From Clarireedia homoeocarpa (Eukaryota; Ascomycota; Leotiomycetes; Helotiales; Rutstroemiaceae), in contig LNKV01000044.1 of the NCBI GenBank assembly GCA_001465935.1, positions 333,709 through 397,708 on the forward strand: 64,000 bases of DNA, given 5' to 3'. Shown here one piece after another: positions 47,464-59,398 of the stretch. The stretch's first letter is position 1. Each line of letters begins with the position of its first letter. A program made the translations under genes and the position numbers. The notes under the pieces were generated by a model. It worked only from the letters and a program-made list of their open reading frames with translations, was not told the DNA's origin and did not search any database.

Positions 47464-49818
47464 TTATTGGACCTGACTAACGATTTCGCTCGCCCGCGAA
47501 AGGGATTCAACCATTTGTTGGCATTCCTTCCTTCGCCTCACGGTGTAGTCACTTTCTTTGAGCAGCTCATCTAGTGTATCAGTTCTATACATGTTCTCGA
47601 GCAGTTCTCGTTGCATTTCATCCTTGGTGTATCTATTTGTGGTCAGCTGTATTGTTTCCCACAGAAAATGTACGGGAGACTCACTGAACAAGGTTAAGCA
47701 TAATTGCTTTTGGTACCATGTCAATCATGGTTCGTTTCACAATGTTATAGTATGAGTTGATGAGAAGTTCTCCAAGATGTTAGTAGTGATGCTTGCTTGG
47801 ACCGAACAATCACTTACTAATAATTTCGACTTCAGTTCCCTCTCTTTCGGATAGAGTTCCGGAGGCCTTGAGAATCGGTGGTGGAGCTTCCATTGCAGCC
47901 ATCTTCTTCTTGTTCTTAGATGCGAAGAAACTTCCAAAGAAACCTCCATTCTGTCCATCTCCCATAGGATCGAGAGTTGGGCTTGCGGTGCGCGCAGGTG
48001 TCCCTGGGATTGGCTTTCCGGTCTTGGGGTCGACTTGAACGGGCTTTGTTGCGTTATGTCGCTCATTTACGATAGCCATTGCCTAAGAAGGATGTTAGCT
48101 TCATTTCGTTCAGCGATAAATAGTAGACCTACTCTGTGACCGTTGAGGAAATCAGGATGGCCAGTATTGATGTAACATGATTCCATCGCTACCAAGTCCT
48201 TAACCAGCTTATTGGCCGGTTCCATAGCCTTCTTGAAAAACGAAATAACAACTTGATGGAACTTCTCCTTGAGTGATGGATATCGACGGAACAGCTGCTT
48301 GGCGAGTAGCTGGTTGAGAATCCGAACAAGCTCGTCATATACCAACGAGGCACACTTCAAACTTGGCTCTTCCAGGCGCTTGATTTGCTGTTTGACGATA
48401 AGTTCGAATGCTGTAGTCCCCACGAACAGGGCTGGTGAAGACCCAGAGGAGTTGTACAAGATAGTTCTAATGTCGATATCCTTCACCTGATCGAATGGAT
48501 CCACAGCCTTGACACCATTGGCATATAACTCGTGGAAGACGAAACTGATTCTAGCACCGCCAGAAAGCTCGACACTGGACAGCTCTTGGTTGTTACCCTC
48601 CAAAACCGTCCGCCACTCATTTGTGAATTCCGTAATGATGTTCAGCACGATATTTGCGCTATTTCCGAGCATCGAATCCCCCAAACCTTGCAACTCTGTA
48701 GTGTACTTCTGTAATGAAGCCTGGATACGAGCCTTGATATCAGGGAGGGTTTGCTTGATGTGCATCATCAGGATGAGGTTTAGCTTTCGCGCCAGATATG
48801 GTGTTCCGCAATATGAGCTCTTGTTCTTGTATGCGCGGTGATTTTCAAAGAAGTTCTTCTCATTCTCGAGCGCCGCAGTGATGGCCTTCTTGTTGTCGAT
48901 ATCCCTCTGACCTCTGTTGACCACTGGTACGTAACCTAATCTCAGGGGAATAATGCGACCGGCCAGAATATCGACGACATCAGTTCCTTCGTCCATCAAA
49001 TCGACCTTTGTCAAGACACCAATTGTTCTTTGCCCCTCGGGGTCGACTTCTCGCGCAAGCTTTAATCCATCAGAGTTGGCCAAATCCGTGTTAGCGCCTG
49101 TAACAGCAAGAATGATAGCATTTGGCTTGCTGATTTGCTTGAGAACCATCTCCCTAATCTGCCTCTCAATATCTCTTGGTTGATCGCCGACAGGGACTTT
49201 CGTTAACCCGGGCAAGTCGACGAGGGTAAGGGTAAGAACATTTGGAGAATATATTCGTAGGTTAATGGGTGCTGGGGAGATACCCGCATTTCGACCTGTC
49301 TTGGCTTCTGTTTCCTTGACGATCTCATCTCTGATCTTGTTGAAATCGTAGAATTTCTGTCCCGGAATGTGTAGAAACTCGCCCCACTCGTCGACATTGG
49401 CTTCTTTATCGCCCCCAGATGCTAGTTCTTCCGTATCCTTTACCCCGTTGGTTTTCACGGCAGCGGGCCGGTTGATAAGCTGCAAAACAAGTGGTCTTCT
49501 AGTAACAATACCAGTACCGCGAGGTAAACTGCGCGATGAGAGGTCAGCATATGTCTTTCATAGCGGGGGCGTACGTGGCCGACTGACAAGTCTCTACCAA
49601 CTATATTTTCTAATACGGAACTCTTTCCACTAGACTGACTGCCTACCACCACGATTTGAGGAAGATCTATAGGGTTCTGTACGCCGACCGTCGTGAAGAC
49701 ATCTTGAAGCTTGTTGACCAGTCTGCGAAAAGGGTTAGCTATGCGGCGCAAACAATCAGGGTTCAGGAGGTTCCAACGTTATGAGACCTGGGTCTGAGAT
49801 ACCGCCTTGTGCGGCCAT
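47464..49818 (-). CDS. VPS1: Dynamin-like GTPase Vps1
   Basis: Membrane-scission GTPase in vacuolar sorting and peroxisome division. The protein starts MAAQGGISDPGLITLVNKLQ after removal of the first intron. The GTPase has P-loop GSQSSGKSS, then PRGTGIVTRRP (switch I), LVDLPGLTKVPVGDQP (switch II/G3) and TKVDLMDEGTD (G4). The middle domain and a variable insert (TASPTLDPMGDGQNGG) follow, and the GED ends YTKDEMQRELLENMY through RASEIVSQVQ. Length is about 695 aa, as in yeast and other fungi. No PH or Pro-rich domain, as expected for Vps1. At least five introns; the two near the 3' end connect EII to KLLINSYYNIVKRT and NLVQ to YTKDE. Confidence 0.96.
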
Positions 49819-50707
49819 GATCGAAGAACGGCGAGGTGGACTTTGAGAATGGAAATTTAAGCGTAATCTTCAGCGACACGGAAATCTGTATCGTTCTTGA
49901 ATGTACTGTAATAGGAAAGTGGGTGAAGGAAGTTGTTTGAATGCTTCTGTCTGCTCTGATATTGATATTCTGTTGTTTAAGACAATTGACGAGGCCCAGT
50001 TCCACAAGGTGAGGCTAGTGTTAATTAAGCAAGGCCCGTGCGTCCGCGGCACTGAAGAAGGCGTGGAAGGTTGATAGAGGATCTCGCACAGCGCTTGAGT
50101 TGGAATATAATTCGACAGGAGACTCCAAGCAAGCACTTCTCTTCTGATCCTAAGCCGGTTGGTAAAGCGCTTTTCTATTTTTGATATTTGGTGAGTTTGA
50201 GTCTGGAAGTTCTTTGTTAAGTGTTGTCATTCAGGACCAATGTTGTCCAAGCAGTGAGAAGTCTCAAATTGTTACATAGAGTTAGCCGGCTTGTTTTCCG
50301 AAATAGGTGTCAATATCTCGAATCTACTCGTCCAACCATGATTTCTGGAAGCTGGTCATAATCTATACCCAGAAGTCTTGGTATATCGCCCCCGAAGAGC
50401 TTTTCTTTACCTTCTTACCATCCAAAAAGCCTGGGCCTCGTCATCATTATTACGACGCTTTGTACCAGCTCGTTAGGCACCTGAATTCTCGCTCGGCACG
50501 TGCCGATCCCTTTCCACCCCCTAAGGTACCAGAAGCGTAGACTTTTATGGGACTGGATTACCAGGGGGCGGCAGTGATGCCCCTCTTGCTTCGGGGATGG
50601 GATCGCAGCATGGAAATCTCTATTTGAAAATGTATACGGTGTTTTCAATGCAACATGTCTTGTTCCTGCATGACTGACGGATCAACCAGGCCAGACCCAT
50701 CTCCAAT
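49819..50707. other. Divergent promoter region, VPS1 and ribokinase
   Basis: About 890 bp between two divergent starts; no gene supported. Confidence 0.55.
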
Positions 50708-51820
50708 ATGGCTGCCAAGACCATTACCATAATCGGTTCCCTCAACACCGATCTTGTCACTTTGACACCACGAGTGCCAGCCGCGGGCGAGACTCTGACC
50801 GCATCTTCATTCTCCACTGGGCCCGGTGGTAAAGGTGCCAACCAAGCTGTAGCATGCGCGCGACTCTCCCGTCCCAATCCTGCCTCATCCAAGGTGAATG
50901 CTGGCTCCGATTCAGAGATACAAGTAAAGATGATCGGAGCTGTCGGCGACGATGAATGTGAGTGCACTCTACGCTTTGATTATTCTCTGTAATTCCTCGT
51001 GTTCCATTCTTATTGTACATGATTTGTTTGAAGTCGCTATGTTATACTTTCAAGCTACTAAACCCCCAACCCAGTCGGACCAACCCTAATCTCCTCTCTC
51101 CAATCCTCCTTGATCGATACCTCCTTAATCAACACCATCCCCCAAACATCCACCGGCGTTGCTGTGATTCTCGTCGAATCCACCACCGGCGAAAACCGGA
51201 TTCTCCTCTCCCCCGGCGCAAACCACTCTCTCCTCCCCACTACCTTCAGCACCCCTTCCTCCCTCGGCAGCAACCCCATCCCCTCTCTCCTCGTCCTGCA
51301 ACTCGAGATTCCCCTCCCCACCGTCCTCCAAATCCTGCGCACCGCTCACTCCTCCAAGATCCCCATCCTGCTTAACCCCGCGCCCGCCGTGCCCCTCCCG
51401 GATGACGTCTACCCCTGTATCACGCATCTGATTCTCAACGAGAGCGAAGCCGCGATCCTCAAGGGCGTTCCCATTGACTCCGTTCTAGCCGACGATTTCG
51501 ACTGGCGTTCCGTTACTGCGTGGTTTTTGGAAAAGGGCGTGCGCAGCGTGATTGTCACTTTGGGTGCGAAGGGTGCGATTTTCGCCATGAAGGACGTGTA
51601 TGAACATGTAGCTGCGGAGAAGGACGTCAAAGTGGTGGATACGACTGCTGCAGGTGACACATTTGTGGGCGCGTACGCGGTGGAACTAGTTAGGAATGAA
51701 GTGCAAGATGAGAAGGTTTTGTTGGAGGCGGTGGCAAAGGCATGTAAAGCAGCTGCACGCACTGTCGAGAAAGAGGGAGCTCAGAGTGCGATACCATGGG
51801 CTGATGAAGTGGAAAGATAG
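50708..51820 (+). CDS. RBK1: Ribokinase
   Basis: PfkB-family sugar kinase that phosphorylates ribose at O5 so it can enter the pentose phosphate pathway. Exons 50708-50957 and 51075-51820 sum to 996 nt, 331 aa, matching the family. N-terminal motif GSLNTDLV; PfkB signature 1, FSTGPGGKGANQAVA; substrate-binding region IGAVGDDEFG across the intron; signature 2, VDTTAAGDTFVGAYAVEL, whose AAGD carries the catalytic Asp and the anion hole. The N-lobe and signature 2 both fit ribokinase rather than adenosine kinase or fructokinase. The exon region 51060-51500 is markedly C-rich on the plus strand. Confidence 0.95.
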
Positions 51821-52325
51821 ATAAAACAGAGCTAGATGAATATAACAGAGTTGCAAATCCGCAAAATAGTGAAATTTAACTTCTTGCTACATACACTTGC
51901 TGACATTGAGGGCTTCCCCTTCGCCATGTGTGTTTCCCCAAGCACGCTACTAATTTCATCTACCGCCCTTAGTTGTCCGTCTGTCACTCATAAAATCATC
52001 AAATATAGCGCTGTATTGTCACTATTCACATTCAATCTATGCGTATAGTAAATAGTGACTGCATAGCCAGCCTATCCATGTCTGCACCGAAAGTAGGTCG
52101 CATGCGCACTGGTAAATCAAACTCCAGCCACTGCCATCAAGGCTTGTTTCCCAAACACCGCTTCGATGCCGTCCGAATATGCAACCTGCCAGCTCTCAAC
52201 CAAGATTTCTCCGAATTCGCCGCCCCAAGTGCTGTAACGTCACTGTGATAATATAAGACAATAAAAAACCTGAGCGGAATTCGCTGATAAGACGTCTATA
52301 TGCTACCGTCCTTGTATAATCCAAA
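51821..52325. other. Convergent 3' spacer
   Basis: About 500 bp between ribokinase and the Gid7-like gene, 3' ends facing. No gene. Confidence 0.6.
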
Positions 52326-54392
52326 TCACCAGCCATTAGATCCACGTTGTGAAGCATTGGATGTTCTCCCTGTTTTCGGAAGTCTGGATCGTGGTTCTTC
52401 ATTTGACCATCTGGTGGAACGTTAATTGACTGCTGGGCTCGTGATATAGTTGTAACTTACATCCGGACTTTCCTATCATCACCAGCGGAAGCAAACATGC
52501 ATGGATTAGCAGGATTCCAGGAGACCGAGCTGCAACATCCCTTTGGATGACCTTCAAGCTTCTCCACCATGGTGCCGTTTTCCTTGTGGTATATCAAAAC
52601 ATTGCCAACTAGTAGGTGCAACATATTAGCTAACTGGATTTGATCAAACATGGATCGAAACGTACTTTCACTTCCGCTCACAACAAAGCTTTCGTTGGCA
52701 CCACCAAAGGCGCTTCTGATTATAAATTCCCCACCCTTATCTCCAGATACGAAGGACCGAACTTTGTCGCCTGTGTCTATATCCAACATCCGGATCTCTC
52801 CATCAACAGTGTTGACGAGCAGATGCCTCGAATTTTGACTGATACTTACAGAGCAGAGGCGGGTCTTCAAATCTAATTCATACTCTAGTTCGCGCGTCAC
52901 GAAGTTGTATACATGAATAGAGGTCAAAGTGCCCAAGGCAACCAAGCGACTACCGTTAGGGGAGACTGCTATATCTTGGATTCGGTGTTCTCGGCCCCAG
53001 TCATATACCAGATCGCCGTTCAGATTCCATTGACATAGATTTCGATCTTTGGAGAGACTTCCGGTAACAAAAGTCTGCCCATCAGGCGCCCATACACAAC
53101 TGCTTACTGGCTCATTAAAACGAGGTAAAGTTTTCAAAATATCCCCTGTCTAATTATAGTTAGCGAGAGAGCTTCCGTACTTAAAATGGTCTTACTGTGG
53201 TGCTCCACAACCGGGCCCTTCGATCTCTTCCACATGTGACCATCATTGAGTCGTCAGGACTCCAAGCGAATGAGCAAACCCCGTTCTCATGGTCGGCAAA
53301 GGTGTGTTGGACTTCAAAGTCTGGAACAGAATAAATGACAACGCTGCCATCACTTCCACAGCTAGCAAGTCGAGAACCGTCATGCGAAAATTCTACCACC
53401 CAGATTTCGCCACTATGTTTTTCAAGTTCAAGGATTGGCCGCAAGGGGAAATTGCTTCGATCGCATGCGTGGTCTTGGTAAAGTGAAGGCGAGGTCGCGG
53501 TATTATGGTATATGCAATTCGATATTTGATGTCGCTTCACTTGCTCTAAAAGTACCGCTAAACGATGCTCTGGTAGCATCACTGACGGCGATATACATCC
53601 TAGTGACATTTAGCATTTTGTGCATACAGACAACCATTGAGGAAACTTACTCGAAAGCTCAGAGAGCAGTCTATGTCGCGACTGCCCATCAGCACCGTCC
53701 CAGTTCGCCTTGATTTTCAGATCTTCAGGAGTGCACATGAGTAAGCTATTCAAAGATTAGTCGCTGGTAGATGACGTTTTGACCAAAGCCTCTGGATGAA
53801 AATACCTCGATAAGAAGTGCAGTTTCGAGGTGTCTTGATATAATGGGGTGAGTTCCTGCCGCAACACACTTATTGCTCTACCCATATCTTTTTGCTCGAG
53901 TAGCTCAAGGAACTTCTGTTGGCGCATCCCGAAACGCAACACGTTCTTATCGACACCGTCCCGCAAAAGCAAGCCATTACCATGGATGCTAACCCCGCCT
54001 TCCTCTGCGGGCCCACCAAACAGCAACTCCTCGGCCTCGGTCCATTCACCCTGCAAGACAGCATTTCGGAAAGCTGCTACTGTAGGACTTTCCAAGTCAT
54101 AACCACTTTCTTGACTCAATGTGCCAGCAGCACCGTTGTATCCCAGGTCTGTCAGAGCTTGAATCAGGATCCTCGTAACCTCTTCCCTGTCATGTCCAAA
54201 GTATGTAGATTTAGGCTTGCCAGTCGCAGTAGTGTGGCCGTTTGAACTGGATCCATTCATTGCTACCGACGGAGGGCGTGTGCCGTTGGCAGGATTCGAC
54301 ATAGCTGCCTTATGCAGGGGAGAACTCCCGGATCCATTTGAAAATGGTCTCGAGTTGCCATTCGAGTTATTGTTGTCCCCGTCAAATCTCAT
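52326..54392 (-). CDS. WD40 protein of the GID/CTLH ubiquitin ligase (Gid7/WDR26 homologue)
   Basis: Scaffold subunit of the GID/CTLH E3 ligase. The N-terminal tail is Asn/Ser-rich, then a LisH motif (EEVTRILIQALTDLGYNG), a CTLH segment (VAAFRNAVLQGEWTEAEELL) and a CRA-like helix region (QQKFLELLEQKDMGRAISVL). Seven or so WD repeats follow, for example HSGEIWVVEFSHDGSRLASC, HENGVCSFAWSPDDSMMVTC and the last VSWNPANPCMFASAGDDRKV. The final intron joins KVR to IWSNEEPRSRLPKTGR; the end is GSNGW. About 600 aa. The ATG at 54392 is the first in frame, but the same frame stays open for about 110 codons upstream, ATG-less, with a Ser-rich, basic composition, so an upstream first exon is possible. 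Confidence 0.92.
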
Positions 54393-55250
54393 TCTAGTGC
54401 CTTCTCTTCGACGTTTACGACGATGCTCGTTTTCTGCGATCGGGGAGTTTGAAGAGTCCCCGGGACTCGGAAGAAGAGTTGGCCGTTCCCCTCTTTCTAG
54501 ACTATCGTCCCGGCGTCGACGACCGAGGACTTGATTCGTATCGGACTGGTGTCGATTTAACGGATGTATATTTCTTGATTCCTCTGGCCGTGGGTACGGC
54601 GGAAGACGCCAGGCAGTTGCGGGGGGAGCTGAAGCTTCAGTGCGAGGGGATGCTGAGGAGGAAGTCGAGGTGGATGAGTCGTCGGAAGTGGATAGGGATA
54701 TTTGAGCGTGTTGGGAGTTTTCGTCTGCCAGGACGACTTCTGCGGGAGTGCCGCTGGTTGACTATCGGTTCAAGAGGGAAACTCAAGAACTTAAGATTCA
54801 ACCCGTTGAAGATGAAATGGTAGTCAGTATGGGGTGGGAATGGGAACGAAGAGAGTGATTGGATATAGAATGCAGTAGTGGTGGTGGCCGTGCTTAGGTG
54901 ATCGTCTTTGCTCTTTATTGATGACGGAGCTTGAGCAGCAGCTAAATGCTAGGTAGCAAAGCAGAAACAAATCAGTTGAAGGGAACTGGGATCTTGAATG
55001 CAACAGTTGTTGGATAGGATAATGGTCAAATGAAAGAACTCGTTAACCAAGCTTATTCACATACTCATTTGATATGATATTGAATTTTGTTGTATTCATG
55101 AGGAAGTGAGGACGAGTAAAGGCCGGGTTGGAAGGGCGAGCATAGACAAGTTTGAGTTTGACAAGCTTGATCGGATATGATTTGCTCTCTTGTGCAGGCA
55201 GCATACGAATATCATATGCAAGAAAGACAGGACGGGAGTCGGTTCAAATA
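54393..55250. other. Upstream region of the Gid7-like gene
   Basis: The minus-strand frame of the Gid7-like gene continues open to about 54770 (SPGDSSNSPIAENEH, RRKRREGTRM) without ATG, so part of this may be coding or 5' UTR. The rest shows nothing. Confidence 0.5.
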
Positions 55251-55254
55251 CATT

Positions 55255-55297
55255 ACATAGGTATGTGTATGTATGTATGTATGTATGTATGTATAGG
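55255..55297. repeat. (GTAT)n microsatellite
   Basis: Tetranucleotide run ATGTATGTATGTATG repeated about eight times. Confidence 0.95.
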
Positions 55298-55534
55298 AGA
55301 TTGTTTGCAGTGTGCGTACGGTATATTGTGGCAAGGAGTTGTCTTTAGTATGTTATCCTATCGCTAGAAGTTCTTATCAATAGTAACCTATCTGGGTGGG
55401 TGGGATCTAAGGCACAAGGCACAAGGCAAGCACTACGAGATGAGAAGCAGAAGAGCAAAGCGCAAAGAGCAATGAGCGATGAATGATGGGCATGTGGTAA
55501 TCTTACTTGCACAGAATAGAATGCACAGTACAGC

Positions 55535-55590
55535 CAATGAAGCCACTCCAACTGCAAATAGATGTGTTGACCAACTGCAAATAGATGTGT
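55535..55590. repeat. 24-bp tandem duplication
   Basis: Two adjacent copies of CAACTGCAAATAGATGTGTT plus GACC. Confidence 0.9.
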
Positions 55591-55811
55591 TGACCAATAA
55601 CTTGATGCTTATACTGAAAGGAAGATGTGACCTCGGAGCGCTCCAGACCCTGTTTTCAGTAGCCAGGCATGCAGATATTGAAGGATAGGGGGGTAAGTTA
55701 ATAGCAGTTGACTTAATAAAGAAAGCAGTACCAGTTGTACCAGTATAGTGCTTCCGTCTGTCTACCAAGGACTAATAGAGGGACTAATAGAGGGACTCTT
55801 TGAATAAAATG

Positions 55812-55908
55812 CTATCCTCTCCTATATCCTGTTGTTGAGTCCTCTCCTATCCTGTCGTTGAGTCCTCTCCTATCCTGTCGTTAAGTCCTCTCCTATCCTG
55901 TCGTTGAG
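55812..55908. repeat. 23-bp minisatellite
   Basis: About four copies of AGTCCTCTCCTATCCTGTCG-TTG; the first copy is degenerate and one carries TTA instead of TTG. Just before it, AATAGAGGGACT is also duplicated (about 55772-55796). Confidence 0.93.
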
Positions 55909-56592
55909 TGATCTTACAAACGCCCACACCCACAGCGGCACCTACTCTAGACGGACCAGCAGCAACAGTTGTTGATTCTATGTCAGTACTGGCGAGTACT
56001 GAGTTCATGGTGGGGGAAACACCGAACTGCGGGCGCGGGGTGTTCCCTAGTATTCATTCATTCGCCCAGTCTCTCTTGCAATTCCAGATAAGTTAGGCGA
56101 GATAACCAAAAGAAGAGAGCTATAGATAGCTCTTGCTTGACCGATATCTACATTGTACGGAAGTACTTTGTAAAATATCTAAATATCTAAATATCTGAAA
56201 AGTAAAAATACAAATATAAATCTAAATCTAAATCTAAATATAAATCTCAATCTAAATCCGAACCTACAACATCAACTGCCCTTCAATCCTCCTTGTCCTA
56301 AATATTCCCAATCTGAATAAATTCCAACAGGAGAAACTAATCCCGAAAATAATTGGTTCTTCTGCTTCATTGACTCTTCATGAACCTTGGTCTTGGGCTC
56401 CGTCCTCGTTTGAAAGCTCGGCCCTCATTTCAGGACCTCATAAGGAACCAACAAATTGATACCTTGTCTGTAGCTCCGATTGAGCACCTTGATCACGAAC
56501 ACCTTCCACAACTTCCACCATCACCCCTCCCAACCAAATCTGTCCCCGTGGAAGCAACAAAAGAAGTACAACACCAAGAAGAAGATTCCAAC
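55909..56592. other. V-ATPase A promoter/5' UTR with short-period repeats
   Basis: Contains AAATATCT repeats (about 56174-56200) and AAATCT/AAATATA hexamers (about 56209-56260). From 56380 a frame continuous with the V-ATPase start is open (see findings). Confidence 0.7.
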
Positions 56593-58733
56593 ATGGCTCC
56601 CCAAAGAGATGCAGATGGAGAGGAGCAATATGGTTTGTTTTTGCCTGTCTGACCTGCCGCCAACGCCATGGCTAACCGCAGCTATCTAGGTTCGATTTAC
56701 TCCATCTCAGGGTTTGTGCCGAGTACTATATAAATGCGATTACTTAACTGACGCTGAGCCAGACCTGTCGTGGTGGCAGAGAATATGATCGGTGTTGCTA
56801 TGTACGAGTTGGTAGGTTTCGTTGACCCAAACCAACCTGTTGACTTGCTGAGCCAGAAATAGGTTCGAGTTGGTCATGACAACCTTGTCGGAGAAGTTAT
56901 TCGACTCGAAGCCGATAGAGCGACTATTCAAGTATACGAAGAGACAGGTATGGAAGCTTCTTCGCATTCTAGCGGGTCATGGTGCTGACGTATGGTGTGT
57001 GCGAAGCTGGTGTTACTGTTGGTGATCCCGTCATGCGAACAGGAAAGCCTTTGTCGGTCGAACTTGGTCCTGGTTTGATGGAAACGATTTACGATGGTAT
57101 TCAAAGACCGCTTAAAGGTATCGCAGAGCTGTCCAACAGTATCTATATCCCTCGCGGTATCGCCGCCCCAGCCTTGAACAGGGAAAAGGACTGGGACTTT
57201 AAGCCTATTATGAAGGTTGGAGATCACATTACAGGTGGAGATATCTGGGGCACTGTCTACGAAAACTCCCTCCTAGACGACCACAAGATCCTTTTCCCCC
57301 CTAGGGCGAGAGGTACAATTACTCGCATTGCTGAGAAGGGAAGCTACAAGGTTGATCAGAAAATCCTCGAGGTCGAATTTGACGGCAAAAAGACTGAATA
57401 TAGCATGATGCACACTTGGCCTGTACGTGTACCACGTCCAACGACCGAGAAGCTCGCAGCAGACAAGCCATTCATTGTTGGTCAACGTGTGTTGGATGCG
57501 CTCTTCCCCAGTGTGCAAGGAGGTACTGTTGCTATTCCTGGTGCTTTCGGATGTGGCAAGACTGTTATCAGTCAGTCCGTCTCCAAGTTCTCGAACAGTG
57601 ACATTATCGTATATGTTGGGTAAGTTATTCTTTTGCTTGTACTTTACAAGTAAGCTAATAATATTCTAGTTGCGGAGAGCGTGGTAATGAGATGGCTGAA
57701 GTCTTGATGGATTTCCCCGAACTTTCTATCGACATTGATGGTCGCAAGGAGCCTATCATGAAGCGTACCACTCTTATTGCCAACACTTCTAACATGCCTG
57801 TCGCTGCTCGTGAAGCTTCTATCTACACTGGAATTACAGTAGCTGAATATTTCCGCGATCAGGGTAAAGATGTTGCGATGATGGCTGATTCTACCTCACG
57901 TTGGGCTGAGGCTCTGCGTGAACTTTCTGGTCGCCTGGGAGAGATGCCCGCTGATCAGGGTTACCCTGCCTACCTGGGTGCCAAACTCGCCAGTTTCTAC
58001 GAGCGTGCCGGTAAGGTACAAGCGCTTGGAAGCCCAGATCGTGAGGGTAGTGTCAGTATTGTTGGTGCCGTCAGTCCTCCAGGTGGTGACTTTTCGGATC
58101 CCGTCACTAGTAGTACTTTGGGTATTGTGCAAGTCTTCTGGGGTCTCGACAAGAAGCTCGCTCAACGTAAACATTTCCCTTCTATCAACACTGGTCTCAG
58201 TTACAGCAAGTACACTACAGTCCTGGACAAACACTACGAAAAGGATTATCCCGATTTCCCCAGACTCCGAGATCGTATCAAGCAACTTCTCTCTGATTCC
58301 GAAGAATTGGACCAAGTCGTCCAGCTGGTCGGAAAGTCTGCGTTGTCTGATCCCGATAAGATCACACTGGACGTAGCAGCGTTGATCAAGGAGGACTTCT
58401 TACAACAAAACGGTTACAGTGACTACGATCAATTTTGTCCTATCTGGAAGACGGAATGGATGATGAAGGCAATGATGGGATTCCACGATGAGGCCCAAAA
58501 GGCAATTGCGCAAGGACAAACTTGGAGCAAGGTTCGAGAAGCAACTTCAGAACTTCAATCACAGCTACGAAGTATGAAGTTCGAGGTGCCTAGCGAGGGT
58601 GAGGATGTTATCACTAAGAAGGTACGTTCATCTACTACGACTTATGACACGTAACATTGATCTGACACTTTGATAGTATGAGGACCTCATGCAGACCATG
58701 ACCGACAAATTTGCATCTGTTACGGACGAGTAA
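56593..58733 (+). CDS. VMA1: V-type proton ATPase catalytic subunit A
   Basis: Catalytic subunit of the V1 sector that acidifies vacuoles and endosomes. Seven exons (56593-56632, 56690-56711, 56763-56811, 56863-56947, 57007-57619, 57670-58621, 58677-58733) sum to 1818 nt, 605 aa. N-terminal barrel begins MAPQRDADGEEQYGSIYSIS. Walker A is GAFGCGKT, followed by CGERGNEM (catalytic Glu) and the Walker B region DVAMMADSTSRWAEALRE. The A-subunit-specific non-homologous region (GVCEAG-adjacent DPVMRTGKPLSVELGPG) is present. There is no intein; the P-loop region where yeast VMA1 carries one is uninterrupted. The gene has four very short 5' exons, typical of fungal vma-1. Confidence 0.96.
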
Positions 58734-59398
58734 GTGTGTGCCGAGTAATGATTGATATTTGGAAGAAGCATTATGGCGCTGCATTTCTTGCTTTAGCTTG
58801 TAACATGGTTCTGTTGGGTGATAGAGATGAGAATGTATGTATATAACGAGCGAATGGACTTCACTAAACACGATACGACCTATGCAGCTTCTGCCTTGAG
58901 GATTATCTTCCTTGCCCTTTAGGTTCTGGTAAATGCGTTTTAACATCAGGGTCGAGGCCGACGATTGGATGGATGCCTCTCACTTCAGAGAATAAATAGT
59001 TTAGCATCAACCAATCAGGCATCTTCCCCAAATCTTGCTGTGGCACTCGAACCCCCTAAACATAGCTTCACTTGTAACCATGCAATGCTTGTACTGCAAA
59101 ATGCAACTTAGGGTCTTTGCGTCTCGATCGATACCTTTCACATGAAGATCATGAAGGTTTAAGAGCCACTTACAAAAAAATGTACGAGCGGTAATTCACG
59201 GACCTTGGGTTGCAAGAGAAACGTTTCATCCCTTCGACTACAGCTTCGACTACAGCTTCGACCTCTATGTTTTCAACATATATTTCTTGCTACAACCCAC
59301 ATCTATTAACCTGCGATTAATCAAATATATCAACTAATAAACAGTCATTTGCGAATAAGAAAGAACAAAAAAAAAAAAAACAGCAGAAATTCAGCAAT
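58734..59398. other. Intergenic between V-ATPase A and SDR gene
   Basis: No gene. An A-rich run of about 15 A lies at 59368-59381, shortly before the SDR start. Confidence 0.55.

Noticed and set aside
56593..58733. Intein in V-ATPase subunit A, as in yeast VMA1
   Set aside because: The P-loop region GAFGCGKT continues directly into the conserved sequence, with no intein blocks.
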